Assembly (NCBI GenBank): GCA_050178135.1
Contig: JBFXGJ010000009.1
Coordinates: 1-64,000, forward strand
Direction of reading: 5' to 3'
Length of the DNA: 64,000 nt
Source: UBA288 sp050178135
GTDB taxonomy: Archaea; Halobacteriota; Methanomicrobia; Methanomicrobiales; Methanospirillaceae
Translations under genes and position numbers: made by a program
The notes under the pieces: model-generated
The model's input: only the letters and a program-made list of their open reading frames with translations
Database searches by the model: none
What the model was told of the DNA's origin: nothing
Shown: positions 43,074 through 52,231 of the stretch, one piece after another
Layout of the letters: the number at the start of each line of letters is the position of its first letter
Position numbering within the stretch: the first letter of the stretch is position 1

Positions 43074-44969
43074 TTATTCATCGAGGCTGGACAGGTCCCC
43101 GGGATCCATACCGAGCTCCCGTGCTTTCAGCACCCTGCGCATGATCTTGCCCGACCGTGTCTTCGGCAGGCTATCCATGAACTCGATCTCGGACGGCATC
43201 GCGATCGGCCCAAGCGTGATCCGGACGTGATAGACCAGTTCGTTCCGAAGACGATCGCTTGGCTGGTGACCGACGCGAAGGGTGACGAAGGCCTTGATCA
43301 GGTTGCCCTTCAGCGAGTCGGGCTTGCCAATCACCGCCGCCTCGGCAACGGCCTGATGCGAGATGAGCGCGGACTCGACCTCCGCCGTTCCGATGTTGTG
43401 GCCCGAGACGATGATCAGGTCGTCTGCTCGGCCGATCACCATGATGTAGCCCTCTTCGTCCTTGATGGCAAGATCGCCTGCCTTGTACAGGTTGTCGATG
43501 GTATTCCAGTACTTCGAGTAGATCTCGTCGTTGCCGAAGACACCCCGCATCATCGATGGCCAGGGCTCGCGGACGACGAGGAAACCGGCGGTTCCCGGCG
43601 GGACAGGTTCTCCCAGGCTGTTCACCACGTCGGCCGCAACCCCGGGGAGGGGGCGTCCGGCGAACCCGGGTTTCATGCGCGATCCGACCGTGGTTGTGAC
43701 CATATGCATACCTGTCTCGGTCTGCCACCAGGTGTCCACGATCGGCAGGCGTCCCTTGCCAACGATCCGGTGGAACCATTCCCACGCTTCGGGGTTGAGA
43801 GGTTCACCGACAGACCCGAGCACGCGAAGGTAGGAGAGGTCGTACTGGTTTGGCCACTTTTCACCCATCTTCATGAACATCCGGATGGCGGTCGGGGCGG
43901 TATAGAAGATGTTGACGCCGTACTCCTCAAGGATCGACCAGTAATTGCCCGGGTCGGGATAGTCGGGGAGTGTCTCCGCGACGAGAACGGTTGTGCCGAG
44001 CATGAGCGGACCATAGACCACATAGGTGTGCCCGGTGATCCACCCGGGGTCGGCCGTGCACCAGTAGACGTCGTTATCCCTGATGTCAAAGACGTGCTTG
44101 GTCGTATAGTAGGCCCCGACCATGTATCCGCCGCAGGTATGCACGATACCCTTCGGCGTGCCCGTCGTACCCGAGGTGTAGAGGATGAAGAGGGGATCCT
44201 CCGCGTCCATCTCCTCGCAGGGACACCGTCGGTCCACACCTTCCATCAGTTCATAGAAGTCGATCTCCATCTCGCGGTGGATCTCGATCGGCTGTTCGGT
44301 CTGGCGACGGTAGACCACCACGTGTTCGACCGTCGGGGCGTTTATTATCGCCTCCTCAATCAGGTGCTTGAGCGGAATGGACTTGCCGCGCCGGACGGAA
44401 TAATCGGCTGTGACCACCACCTTGGCACCGGCGCCGACGATCCGGGCATTCAGGGCTGCTGACCCGAACCCGCCGAAGACAACCGTGTGAACGGCGCCGA
44501 TCCGCGCACAGGCAAGCATCGCGATGATCTGTTCCGGGACCATCGGCATATAGATACAGACACGGTCCCCCTTCTGGACACCCAGTTTTTTAAGGCCGTT
44601 CGCAAACTTGTTGACGGCGATGTAGAGGTGGCGATAGGTGAAGATCCGCTCGTCCTCGTCCGACTCCCCCTTCCAGATCAGAGCGACCTTGTTCCGCCGG
44701 TTGCCGAAGATGTGTCGATCGAGGCAGTTGTACGTGATGTTCGTCCTGGCGCCCGAGAACCAGCGGGCATGGGGGTGTTCCCACTCGAGCACACTGTCCC
44801 ATTCGCGGTACCAGTGGAGTTCCTGGGCGACCTTCGCCCAGAAACCCTCCGGGTCGGCCCGGTACGCCGCATAGGCCTCCTCGTAATCTCCGATCCAGGT
44901 ATCCTGAACGATCTCCGGGTCAGGAAGATAGGTAGACTTCCCGGTGATCTGCTGTGACTCCTCAGACAT
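43074..44969 (-). CDS. acs: Acetyl-CoA synthetase (AMP-forming)
   Basis: This 631-residue enzyme activates acetate to acetyl-CoA through acetyl-AMP. Motifs present are FILYTSGTTGTPKGIVH (A3, phosphate loop), WWQTETGMH (A5), GRADDLI (A8) and RSGKIMRR (A10, catalytic Lys near residue 606). In hydrogenotrophic Methanomicrobiales it usually serves acetate assimilation. Full length. Upstream is a TATA element with an adjacent 12-bp palindrome, suggesting regulation. Confidence 0.96.
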   Translation of the reverse strand: MSEESQQITGKSTYLPDPEIVQDTWIGDYEEAYAAYRADPEGFWAKVAQELHWYREWDSVLEWEHPHARWFSGARTNITYNCLDRHIFGNRRNKVALIWKGESDEDERIFTYRHLYIAVNKFANGLKKLGVQKGDRVCIYMPMVPEQIIAMLACARIGAVHTVVFGGFGSAALNARIVGAGAKVVVTADYSVRRGKSIPLKHLIEEAIINAPTVEHVVVYRRQTEQPIEIHREMEIDFYELMEGVDRRCPCEEMDAEDPLFILYTSGTTGTPKGIVHTCGGYMVGAYYTTKHVFDIRDNDVYWCTADPGWITGHTYVVYGPLMLGTTVLVAETLPDYPDPGNYWSILEEYGVNIFYTAPTAIRMFMKMGEKWPNQYDLSYLRVLGSVGEPLNPEAWEWFHRIVGKGRLPIVDTWWQTETGMHMVTTTVGSRMKPGFAGRPLPGVAADVVNSLGEPVPPGTAGFLVVREPWPSMMRGVFGNDEIYSKYWNTIDNLYKAGDLAIKDEEGYIMVIGRADDLIIVSGHNIGTAEVESALISHQAVAEAAVIGKPDSLKGNLIKAFVTLRVGHQPSDRLRNELVYHVRITLGPIAMPSEIEFMDSLPKTRSGKIMRRVLKARELGMDPGDLSSLDE

Positions 44970-44985
44970 CGGTATTCTACATTAT

Positions 44986-44997
44986 CAATCATGATTG
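44986..44997. promoter_or_regulatory. 12-bp perfect palindrome next to the acs TATA box (candidate operator)
   Basis: CAATCATGATTG is a perfect palindrome that abuts the TATA element at 44998-45008 and would overlie the transcription start of acs. Such placement is typical of archaeal repressor sites. The cognate regulator is not known. Confidence 0.45.
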
Positions 44998-45008
44998 TTA
45001 TAGATATA
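44998..45008 (-). promoter_or_regulatory. TATA element of acs
   Basis: The sequence reads TATATCTATAA on the minus strand, about 30-40 nt before the acs ATG. It also lies about 76-86 nt upstream of the divergent ATPase subunit C gene. Confidence 0.5.
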
Positions 45009-45083
45009 CATTGCTGAATGAAGATCTCTGATCCGCGATCTGAAACGAAATCTTCACGTTCCCAGGAGGTGTGAAACGACGAG

Positions 45084-46205
45084 ATGGTCGAGCTGTCCGT
45101 GATGCCGGGAGCATGCGTCTACGTCTGTACCCGCCTCCAGATCCGAAAGGCTCGTCTCTTCCCCCCCGCCTACTACGAACGCCTGCTGCAGATGAGCCTT
45201 CCCGAGATGGTCCGGACAATCGGTGAAGACGAGCGTTTCCGCCACGAGGTCTACGACCGATATCGTACGCCATCTGACCTGAGGCGGGTGGAGTACGCGC
45301 TCACGGCGAACCTTGCCCGCGAATACCGGACCGTGCTCCGAATGACGCCAGGGACGCTCCACCAGCTCACGTCTCACTACCTCCACCGGTGGGACATCGT
45401 AAACGTGATGGCGGTTCTGAGAGGCAAACGGCACAAGCTGGACCGTGATACGATCGCGGAGACCCTCATCCCGGCGGGAGAACTCGACCGGGCATGGCTC
45501 GATCGGCTCGTGGCGGCCGACGACCTGGATCGGGTAGTCGAGGAACTGCACGGGTGGTCGCTCTATGCACAGGTCAGGACCTGCACCTGCCGCGAGATGC
45601 CGCGGGGCGAGTTTGCCCGTGTCGAGGACCGCCTCTATCACCAGTATTACCGGGACCTCCTGGAAGATGCCGCCAGGGGGGTTCCGGGAGGACGGGTGTT
45701 CGGGCGATACCTCCGGTTCGAGATCGACATCATGAACACCCGAAACCTCTTTCGACTCCGGGCCGGAAGTCCGGTCCCGGATATTCGGTCAGCGATGGTC
45801 GAAGGAGGCAATATCCCGATCGACGAGTTTGTCAGGATTGCCGGCATCGAGGACCAGGAGACCTTCATCGACGAATTCGCCCAGACCGAGCTCCTCCCGA
45901 TGGCAACCCGGGCGATGCGGAAACTGCGCCGCGACCCGGGGATCAGTCCCGAACAGGTGGCCGAGTTGCTCTGGTCACGCTGGCAGGAGCACCGGACCAC
46001 GGTGCACGTGGTCGAGATAGCGGTGACTGAACTCAGGCTCGAGGAGATGGACCGGCTCGCCGCTATACACCGGTTCTCAGTCCTGCCAGTTCTGTCGTAT
46101 CTTGAACGAAAACGCGTGGAGATAGCGAACCTGGGCGCGTGCGTCAGGGGCCGGCAGTTCGGGATCCCGAACGAGCGCATCGCGCGGTACCTGGTGGTCC
46201 GATGA
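45084..46205 (+). CDS. atpC: A-type ATP synthase subunit C (V-type AC39/C family)
   Basis: This 373-residue central-stalk subunit bridges the membrane rotor and the D/F axle of the archaeal A1Ao ATP synthase. The V-type C/AC39 fold is shown by tandem helical blocks: YERLLQMSLPEMVRTIGED, LTSHYLHRWDIVNVMAVLRG and RFEIDIMNTRNLFRLRA. The ATG at 45084 has AGGAGGTG upstream. It is followed by subunit D with an ATGA overlap, but no other ATPase subunit is in the window, which is unusual. Confidence 0.87.
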   Translation: MVELSVMPGACVYVCTRLQIRKARLFPPAYYERLLQMSLPEMVRTIGEDERFRHEVYDRYRTPSDLRRVEYALTANLAREYRTVLRMTPGTLHQLTSHYLHRWDIVNVMAVLRGKRHKLDRDTIAETLIPAGELDRAWLDRLVAADDLDRVVEELHGWSLYAQVRTCTCREMPRGEFARVEDRLYHQYYRDLLEDAARGVPGGRVFGRYLRFEIDIMNTRNLFRLRAGSPVPDIRSAMVEGGNIPIDEFVRIAGIEDQETFIDEFAQTELLPMATRAMRKLRRDPGISPEQVAELLWSRWQEHRTTVHVVEIAVTELRLEEMDRLAAIHRFSVLPVLSYLERKRVEIANLGACVRGRQFGIPNERIARYLVVR

Positions 46206-46909
46206 CACTCCCCGAAAACGTTCGGCCAACTCGTGGAGAACTGCTCGCGGTGCGGAGGCGGATCATCCTCTCAGAGCGCGCCCACGCGGTATTGAAGCGC
46301 AAGCTCGACGGCCTGATGTTCGAGCTCATCTCCCGTCTCCCCGATGCACGGGCGGCGGAGAAGATGCTCTTCGAGGAGGTGATCCAGGCCAGAGAGGAGC
46401 TCGCCGTCGCAACCATGATGGTCGGTGAACTCGGGGTCCTGATTGCAGCAGAGTCGATCGAAGAGACCCCAATCCTGGTCATGACAGAAAAGAACGTCTT
46501 CGGGGTTCTTCTCCCGTCTTTTCGCCTTGAACGTGCCGAAAAATACCTCAACGAACGGGGGTACAGCCTGCTTGGCACGACGCCCGTGATCGACGACGTG
46601 GTCTCCGCCCACGAACACCTGGTTCAGGGGACCGTCCACGCCGCGCAGGCGGAAGCGGCCCTGCGACTTCTCACCGCTGAGATCGCCCGCACGCGCCGAA
46701 GGGTCCGTGCCCTCGAGAATCGAGTCCTGCCGGGCCTGCGAGAGATCCGGCGGATGATCGAGTTGAGGCGCGAGGAGATGGATATCGAGGAGCATGCCCG
46801 TCTCTTCCAGGTGAAGCGAATCAGGGCGATCCGGGGGGCGGAAAGCATCCGCAGACCGGCGGATGTACCGGTCGAGGATTTGCCATCCTCCGCCCGTCGG
46901 GGGCCATGA
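46202..46909 (+). CDS. atpD: A-type ATP synthase subunit D
   Basis: This 235-residue axle subunit has the typical N-terminal motif NVRPTRGELLAVRRRIILSE and long heptad-like helices (about residues 10-75 and 145-215) that form the coiled-coil rotor shaft. The ATG overlaps the subunit C stop. The C-terminal 25 residues, rich in Arg and Pro, are longer than usual and lie in an 89-bp region antisense to the 3' end of thiD. Confidence 0.88.
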   Translation: MTLPENVRPTRGELLAVRRRIILSERAHAVLKRKLDGLMFELISRLPDARAAEKMLFEEVIQAREELAVATMMVGELGVLIAAESIEETPILVMTEKNVFGVLLPSFRLERAEKYLNERGYSLLGTTPVIDDVVSAHEHLVQGTVHAAQAEAALRLLTAEIARTRRRVRALENRVLPGLREIRRMIELRREEMDIEEHARLFQVKRIRAIRGAESIRRPADVPVEDLPSSARRGP

Positions 46910-47639
46910 TGGAGGCGGCGATCGCCCCCGAGACGATATTCTTTCCGAGCGCGACCGCTCCGCGTAGCGAAAGACCCTGTGCGAGCCCGCCCGCGATCGC
47001 GGCAGAGAGGCAGCACCCCGACCCGTGTACCTCGAAGGGGAACCGGGGGCCGGAAAATGGCCAGACGCCCTCACTATCCACCAGCAGGTCGACTGCTTCA
47101 GGCCCCGATGCATGGCCCCCCTTCACCAGGACGGCCTCTGCACCGAGGGTACGCAGTGCCTCTCCGGCCTCCCGCATCTCCTCCAGCCTTCGGACAGGTC
47201 TGCCCGTCAGCACGCCGGCCTCGGCCAGGTTCGGGACCAGGAGCGTGGCCCGGGGGAGGAGACGCTCGACCATGCTATCGAGCGCGTCTTCCTCGAGAAG
47301 ACGCCCGCCGCTTGTCGCGATCATCACCGGGTCGACCACGAGCGGTGTTCCGACAGGGACAGCATCCACCACCGCCCGGCACGCCGCAGCCGTCCCCAGC
47401 ATCCCGGTCTTGAAGGCTCCGATCGGAAAGGCCTCGAGGAGCGCTTCGCACTGCGCGGTGATCATGGGCGGGGAGACAGGCTCGATCCCCCGGACGGCAG
47501 ATGGGGATTGCGCGGTCAGCGCCGTGACCACCGAGAGGCCCCACACCCCCTGGGCAGAAAAGGTCCTGAGGTCCACCTGTATTCCTGCGCCTCCCGAGGG
47601 GTCCGAGCCCGCGATCGTGCAGGCATAGACGACGTTCAT
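46821..47639 (-). CDS. thiD: Hydroxymethylpyrimidine/phosphomethylpyrimidine kinase
   Basis: This 272-residue ribokinase-fold enzyme makes HMP-PP for thiamine synthesis. Motifs are ACTIAGSDPSGGAGIQVDL at the start, VDPVMIATSGGRLL (about residues 106-119) and the catalytic anion hole region FEVHGSGCCLSAAIAGGLA. The start MNVVYACT is placed by homology; the open frame continues 24 codons upstream without similarity. The C-terminal tail after PVHPP is Pro/Cys-rich and overlaps atpD by 89 bp. ThiL, the last enzyme of the pathway, is at 63192. Confidence 0.92.
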   Translation of the reverse strand: MNVVYACTIAGSDPSGGAGIQVDLRTFSAQGVWGLSVVTALTAQSPSAVRGIEPVSPPMITAQCEALLEAFPIGAFKTGMLGTAAACRAVVDAVPVGTPLVVDPVMIATSGGRLLEEDALDSMVERLLPRATLLVPNLAEAGVLTGRPVRRLEEMREAGEALRTLGAEAVLVKGGHASGPEAVDLLVDSEGVWPFSGPRFPFEVHGSGCCLSAAIAGGLAQGLSLRGAVALGKNIVSGAIAASIMAPDGRRMANPRPVHPPVCGCFPPPGSP

Positions 47640-47724
47640 CAGAAAGGAGAACGAGTCCTGGCCGGAAGGACTCTTCGGTCTCCAGGACGGCACACTTAAA
47701 TCCGGGGCCATTGCACGCCTGGCA

Positions 47725-48408
47725 ATGGTTCAGGAGTTCGTGTCCCTCCTGGTGCTGGGCTTCGCGCCGGCCCTCTTCTGGCTCTTGTATTTCTACATTA
47801 AGGACCGGTACGACCCCGAACCCCGGTCCTGGATCCTCCGGATCTTTTTATTCGGCATGGTTTCAACGATCCCCCTTGCCCTCGTCGAGGGACTGATCGG
47901 AATCGTCATCCCGTCGGAGTTCCTCCTGGCGGTCATCGTGGCTCCCGTCTTCGAGGAGATCGGCAAGTTTCTCGTGGTCTACTACTTCGTCTTCCGTCAC
48001 CCGGTCTTCGACGAGCCGATCGATGGGATCGTCTACGCCGTCACTGCGGCGCTCGGGTTCGCCGCCCTGGAAAACTTCGTCTACATCTTTGCCGAATACT
48101 CCGGGTCCCTGGCTCTCCCCCTCGAGCTCTCCATCGTCAGAGCGGTCCTCTCCGTGCCGGGCCACGCATTGATGTCGGCGATGTGGGGGTATGCACTCGG
48201 CCAGAGCCTGGTGACGCCGCACCCGCTCGCACGCCAGCTCGTGGTACACGGGCTTCTGCTCGCTATCGCCCTGCACGCGGCGTTTAACCTGCTGGTCTCA
48301 CTCGATATTATCGGGGCGGCAGTCCTGGTTCTCATCCTCGTTCCCGCAATGTGGCTCACCACAAACAGGAAGATCGCGGCATCGCTCCAGTCAGTGAAGA
48401 AGCAATAA
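47725..48408 (+). CDS. PrsW-type intramembrane metalloprotease
   Basis: This 227-residue protein has about seven membrane helices and the PrsW signature: EEIGKFLVVYYFVFR (about residues 72-86, catalytic EE), FAALENFVYI (about residue 112) and HALMSAMWGYALG (about residue 148), with a final His in IALHAAF. The family is related to CAAX proteases and cleaves membrane-bound regulators in bacteria. The archaeal substrate is unknown. It ends opposite the T-tract of the envelope operon. Confidence 0.88.
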   Translation: MVQEFVSLLVLGFAPALFWLLYFYIKDRYDPEPRSWILRIFLFGMVSTIPLALVEGLIGIVIPSEFLLAVIVAPVFEEIGKFLVVYYFVFRHPVFDEPIDGIVYAVTAALGFAALENFVYIFAEYSGSLALPLELSIVRAVLSVPGHALMSAMWGYALGQSLVTPHPLARQLVVHGLLLAIALHAAFNLLVSLDIIGAAVLVLILVPAMWLTTNRKIAASLQSVKKQ

Positions 48409-48413
48409 AAAAA
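48407..48413 (-). terminator. T7 tract downstream of the ABC permease gene
   Basis: On the minus strand, seven thymines follow 4 nt after the permease stop codon, a probable intrinsic terminator of the five-gene envelope operon. It overlaps the stop codon of the convergent PrsW gene. Confidence 0.6.
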
Positions 48414-48417
48414 GAGG

Positions 48418-49584
48418 TTATTCGTACCGGAGGGCCTCGATCGGGTTCAGGTTCGAGGCCTTCCATGCCGGGTAGAGGCCGGAGAGGAGTGCCGTCGCGA
48501 TCCCGAAGCCCATCCCCAAAGCGATGGAGGAGAGGCTCGCCGGGTGAAAGAGGTACTGGGTCGTCTGGAGCACCAATAGCGAGATGAGGAAGCCCCCACC
48601 GAACGAGAGGAGCCCGCCCAGCAACGATCCGACCACTCCGAGCATCAGGGCCTCGTAGATGAACATCTTCCGGACCTCATTTCGCAGAGTCCCGATGGAG
48701 CGGAGGATGCCGATCTCCTTGGTCCGTTCGGTGACCGACATCATCATCACGTTCAGGATGGAGATCCCGGCAACGATCAGCGAGATGCCGCCGATCGCCG
48801 TCGTGAAGGTGGAGATCTGGCCGAAAACTTCCTGGATACTGCTCAGGATCTCCTTGGATGAATAGGTATCCAGCACATCCTCGCGCCGGTTGAACCGGTC
48901 GTCAATCGCCTTCTCGAGCGTATCAACCTCGTCGAGGTCACGCACCTTGATGATCACCTGGTCGTATCCCTTCTCGTCGTTGCGGTCCTCGTACCACCTG
49001 CTCGGGACGATCAGCGCGTAATCGGGCTGGATATCGAACCCGAGGCCCCGTTCCTTCAGGATCCCAACCACCCGCTGGGTATCTCCGTTCTCGAATCGCA
49101 CCTGGGAACCGACTTTCAGGTTGAACTGGTCCGCCGCCCTGGGCCCCGCGAGGATGCCCGCGTTCCCGCGGACCAGGATCCCTTTCTCCACCTCGACGAT
49201 CTGTGGCATGTCGTCGGGGTCCATGGCGTAGATCGACATCACCCCCGATTCCGCACCGACCCTGATCCGATCGGCGGTCGAATAGAAGGGAATCAAGGGG
49301 TTCGGACCCGCGATCCGCCGCAGGTCCTGCACCTGCCGCTCGGTGATCTTGTCCTGGACCATCCCGCCACCAAACTGCGATCCCATCCCCATGTGGGGGA
49401 TCACGGAGAGGGAGTCCCCAACCGTCGAGAGCTCCTCGGTGACCGAGAGGGTGAGACTGTTGCCGAGGATCCCCATCGACGAGATGGCGAGCACCCCGAT
49501 CACGATCCCGACGACCGCCAGGAGTGACCGGAAGAGGTTCCGCTGAAGGTTGCGGCGTGCGAAATCGAAGAACGTCCGGCTCAT
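48418..49584 (-). CDS. ABC transporter permease, MacB/FtsX type
   Basis: This 388-residue permease has one N-terminal helix (SLLAVVGIVIGVLAISSMG), a large extracytoplasmic MacB-PCD domain (about residues 45-245) and three C-terminal helices of the FtsX domain (about 270-380), ending NPIEALRYE as is usual. MacB-type transporters export peptides or lipoproteins or transmit mechanical signals rather than carry small nutrients. The ATG overlaps the ATPase gene stop (ATGA). Confidence 0.93.
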   Translation of the reverse strand: MSRTFFDFARRNLQRNLFRSLLAVVGIVIGVLAISSMGILGNSLTLSVTEELSTVGDSLSVIPHMGMGSQFGGGMVQDKITERQVQDLRRIAGPNPLIPFYSTADRIRVGAESGVMSIYAMDPDDMPQIVEVEKGILVRGNAGILAGPRAADQFNLKVGSQVRFENGDTQRVVGILKERGLGFDIQPDYALIVPSRWYEDRNDEKGYDQVIIKVRDLDEVDTLEKAIDDRFNRREDVLDTYSSKEILSSIQEVFGQISTFTTAIGGISLIVAGISILNVMMMSVTERTKEIGILRSIGTLRNEVRKMFIYEALMLGVVGSLLGGLLSFGGGFLISLLVLQTTQYLFHPASLSSIALGMGFGIATALLSGLYPAWKASNLNPIEALRYE

Positions 49585-50297
49585 CGTGAATCCTCCATGA
49601 TTCGGCCGTCGACGATCCTGACCTGTCGGTTCGCGTAGGCGGCGACCCCGAGGTCGTGCGTCACCATGATGATCGTCTTTCCCGTCCGGTTCATCTCGGC
49701 AAGGAGGTCCATGATCGCCTTGCCGGTCTTCTGGTCGAGGTTTCCCGTCGGCTCGTCGCAGAGAAGCAGGGATGGGTCGTTGACGAGCGCTCGTGCGATC
49801 GCCACACGCTGCTGCTGCCCCCCGGACAGCTCATTCGGCTTGTGAGAGTAGAGCCGCTCATCATCGAGTCCGGCCGCTCTGAGGACCTCGAAGGGTTTCA
49901 TCCCACAGGTAGCCCGGTCGCCACACTTCAGGATCAATGGGTACTCGACGTTCTCTATCACCGAGAGAAGCGGGATCAGGTTGAAGTGCTGGAAGATGAA
50001 CCCGATGGTGTCTCTCCGCAGGTAGGTGAGCTCGTCGTCGGAGAGCTCGGCGACATCGCGTCCGTTGATCACCAGCCGGCCCGAGGAAGGGACGTCCAGG
50101 CACCCGATCAGGTTGAGGAGCGTCGTCTTGCCCGACCCCGACGGCCCCATGATCGCGATGAACTCTCCCCGCTCGACCGTGAGCGAGACCCGGTTGAGAG
50201 CGATGACGTCGCCCGCAGGGAGCGGGTAGACCTTGGATACCTCGTCAAACCGGATCAGGACCGGTTCGTCCGAACTAGGTCCTGTTACCGTTTCCAT
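49581..50297 (-). CDS. ABC transporter ATP-binding protein, MacB/LolD type
   Basis: This 238-residue ATPase has Walker A GPSGSGKTT, Q-loop FIFQHFNLIPLLSVIENVEYP, signature LSGGQQQRVAIARAL and Walker B LLCDEPTGNLD, the LolD/MacB subclass. It pairs with the permease downstream through an ATGA overlap. The ATG at 50297 lies inside the 3' end of the COG1361 gene (13 bp), so the two are translationally linked; the frame upstream of it is not family-like. Confidence 0.94.
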   Translation of the reverse strand: METVTGPSSDEPVLIRFDEVSKVYPLPAGDVIALNRVSLTVERGEFIAIMGPSGSGKTTLLNLIGCLDVPSSGRLVINGRDVAELSDDELTYLRRDTIGFIFQHFNLIPLLSVIENVEYPLILKCGDRATCGMKPFEVLRAAGLDDERLYSHKPNELSGGQQQRVAIARALVNDPSLLLCDEPTGNLDQKTGKAIMDLLAEMNRTGKTIIMVTHDLGVAAYANRQVRIVDGRIMEDSR

Positions 50298-51517
50298 GAG
50301 CGCACGATCAGGTAGCCGATACCGGCGGCAAGCACGAGCCCGAGAATGATCCAAGCGATCGGCACTGGTTCCCCGGGAGAGCCGGAACCGCTCTGATCGG
50401 TCTGGTTCACGTGCGTGGATGCTTGGGCGTGCTCCTCGAAGGCGTCCCCGTTATCGTCCTTGTAACTGATGATGAGCGGCACCGGGCCGCCGTCCGCAGC
50501 ACGGAAGTTGAGTTCAAACGAGGCGAAATCGTCCGGCTCGAGCGAACCGATCACGTACCGCGGGTAGGGGTCAGCGGGGTTCATCTCTTGGCCCGGTGCG
50601 ATGACGACCGAGCGGGCTGGCCGAAGACCGGCGTTGTTGATATCCCCTGTCAACCGGTAGACCCCGCCGCTCTGCTCGAGGACAAAGTTCGAGAGAAGGA
50701 GCTCGGCTCGCTGCTTCGATTCACCATACTCGACCGGGAGGTCGATCGGCAGGACGTGCCGGTTCAGGCTGTTGAAGTAGACGAGGTCGAACCCGAGGGT
50801 CGCGTTCTCGTCCGGGGTCAGGTTGAAACTTGCCCGGGATTGGGCGTTCGGCGGGAGTTCGCCGATGAAGACAGAGGTGGGTTTCGTGGTGAACCCGGCC
50901 CCACGGGGGGTGACCATCACGCCGTTCAGGGAGGACTGCCGTGGGTTGCCGATAGAGAGGATGACCACGTCGCTCCGCCCCGCTGTGAACACGTCGGGAC
51001 GTTCGATGAACGAGACCGCGGGGGAGGTACTGTCGATCCTGACCGGGACCGGGGCCCGGAGCCCCCTTCCGTCCGGGACGGCAAGGGAGAAGACGGGGTA
51101 GGCGATGCCGTCGGGCGACCCTGCCCGGACCGAAAAGGTGAAGCTCATCCGGTTGCCGGCGCCGATCACGCCGACGGTCCGGTACGGGTCATCCTCGACC
51201 GTAACGGCGCCGTCGGCGGAGAGCGTCGCGTCAGAAATGCGAACCGGGACCGTTCCCGTGTTCGCCACGTCGATCACGAGCGTGCCACGATCGCCCCGCA
51301 TCAGCACCTGCGGGTCGAGCTGGGTCGAGACCACCTGGAGCTGGTTGCCGGAGACGGTCGTGACCGGCGTGACGACCGTCGTGGGCACGGCCGGATCGGA
51401 CATCGGAAGGGTGGTCGGTGGGATCGTGAACCCGTCCGGGAGCGTGGGAAGGCTCGCTCCTGCCCCCGTGACGAGGGCGGCGCCGACAAAGAGGACGAGG
51501 ATGAGGGCGGACCTCAT
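50285..51517 (-). CDS. COG1361-like surface protein, membrane anchored
   Basis: This 410-residue protein has a signal peptide (SALILVLFVGAALVTGAGA), a Thr/Pro-rich stretch and several immunoglobulin-like CARDB/NEW3-type beta-domains (for example LVIDVANTGTVPVRISDATL and TGDINNAGLRPARSVVIAP). It ends in a single membrane helix (AWIILGLVLAAGIGYLIV). Such proteins are frequent beside MacB-like ABC genes in Euryarchaeota and might take the place of the bacterial MacA adaptor. That role is inference. It starts directly after the Yip1 stop. Confidence 0.82.
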   Translation of the reverse strand: MRSALILVLFVGAALVTGAGASLPTLPDGFTIPPTTLPMSDPAVPTTVVTPVTTVSGNQLQVVSTQLDPQVLMRGDRGTLVIDVANTGTVPVRISDATLSADGAVTVEDDPYRTVGVIGAGNRMSFTFSVRAGSPDGIAYPVFSLAVPDGRGLRAPVPVRIDSTSPAVSFIERPDVFTAGRSDVVILSIGNPRQSSLNGVMVTPRGAGFTTKPTSVFIGELPPNAQSRASFNLTPDENATLGFDLVYFNSLNRHVLPIDLPVEYGESKQRAELLLSNFVLEQSGGVYRLTGDINNAGLRPARSVVIAPGQEMNPADPYPRYVIGSLEPDDFASFELNFRAADGGPVPLIISYKDDNGDAFEEHAQASTHVNQTDQSGSGSPGEPVPIAWIILGLVLAAGIGYLIVRSWKR

Positions 51518-52156
51518 CTACATCACCATGGTGACGATCGTGTAGGCGATGAGGAGCAGGGTCGGGACACCGACGGTGATCACGGCGTCACGCGTCGAGA
51601 GCTTGCGGCCCGTCCGCACGCCGAAGATCCAGATGTTGGCGGTCCAGAGGAGGAAGAGGAGTCCGACAGCGCTGGAGAGCTGCATGCTCGGGTCCTTCAT
51701 CAGAGCCTGGGTCCACTCGGTGATCATCTGGGGGTCCGTGATCGATGGGATCCGCAGGTTCGAGATGAAACTCCACGAGAGGGCAAGGGAGACGAGAGCC
51801 CCGATCGCCTGGGGGAGGAAGCCATACCCGACGTAGGAGAGGAGGCGCCCGAAGTCGCCCTGGCCCTTGAAGACCATCGAGATCACGAAGAAGACCGCCG
51901 TGTAGATCACCCACATTAATAAGATCATCACGAGCGCCGAGAAGGCCCCGATCCCGCCGAGCAGGGGGCCCATCCCTTCGAGCTCGGGCATCATCTTCGA
52001 GACGATGGATGAGATCTGGTAGGCGGAGACCGCACTGATGAGTGCGGTGGCGATGACGAACAGCGCCGGCATGAGCAGGCTCACGGGCCGCTCCTCGAGC
52101 GATTCGAAGAAGAGCCGTGGGTTCGTCAGCAGGGTGAGAATGGATACATCGCTCAT
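51518..52156 (-). CDS. Yip1 family membrane protein
   Basis: This 212-residue protein has five hydrophobic helices and a Yip1-like core, beginning with a short cytosolic segment (LTNPRLFFESLEERPVSLL). Prokaryotic Yip1-domain proteins have no defined function; eukaryotic relatives act in membrane trafficking. Its stop codon directly precedes the COG1361 start, and bactofilin-like gene 52232 lies 75 bp upstream on the same strand, so it is a member of the envelope operon. Confidence 0.82.
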   Translation of the reverse strand: MSDVSILTLLTNPRLFFESLEERPVSLLMPALFVIATALISAVSAYQISSIVSKMMPELEGMGPLLGGIGAFSALVMILLMWVIYTAVFFVISMVFKGQGDFGRLLSYVGYGFLPQAIGALVSLALSWSFISNLRIPSITDPQMITEWTQALMKDPSMQLSSAVGLLFLLWTANIWIFGVRTGRKLSTRDAVITVGVPTLLLIAYTIVTMVM

Positions 52157-52231
52157 GGAAGACGTGTATTTATCGCGCGAAGGCTATTTGAGGCTTGCGA
52201 ATCGCTGTTTGGAGAGAAAAATGAAGGGATT

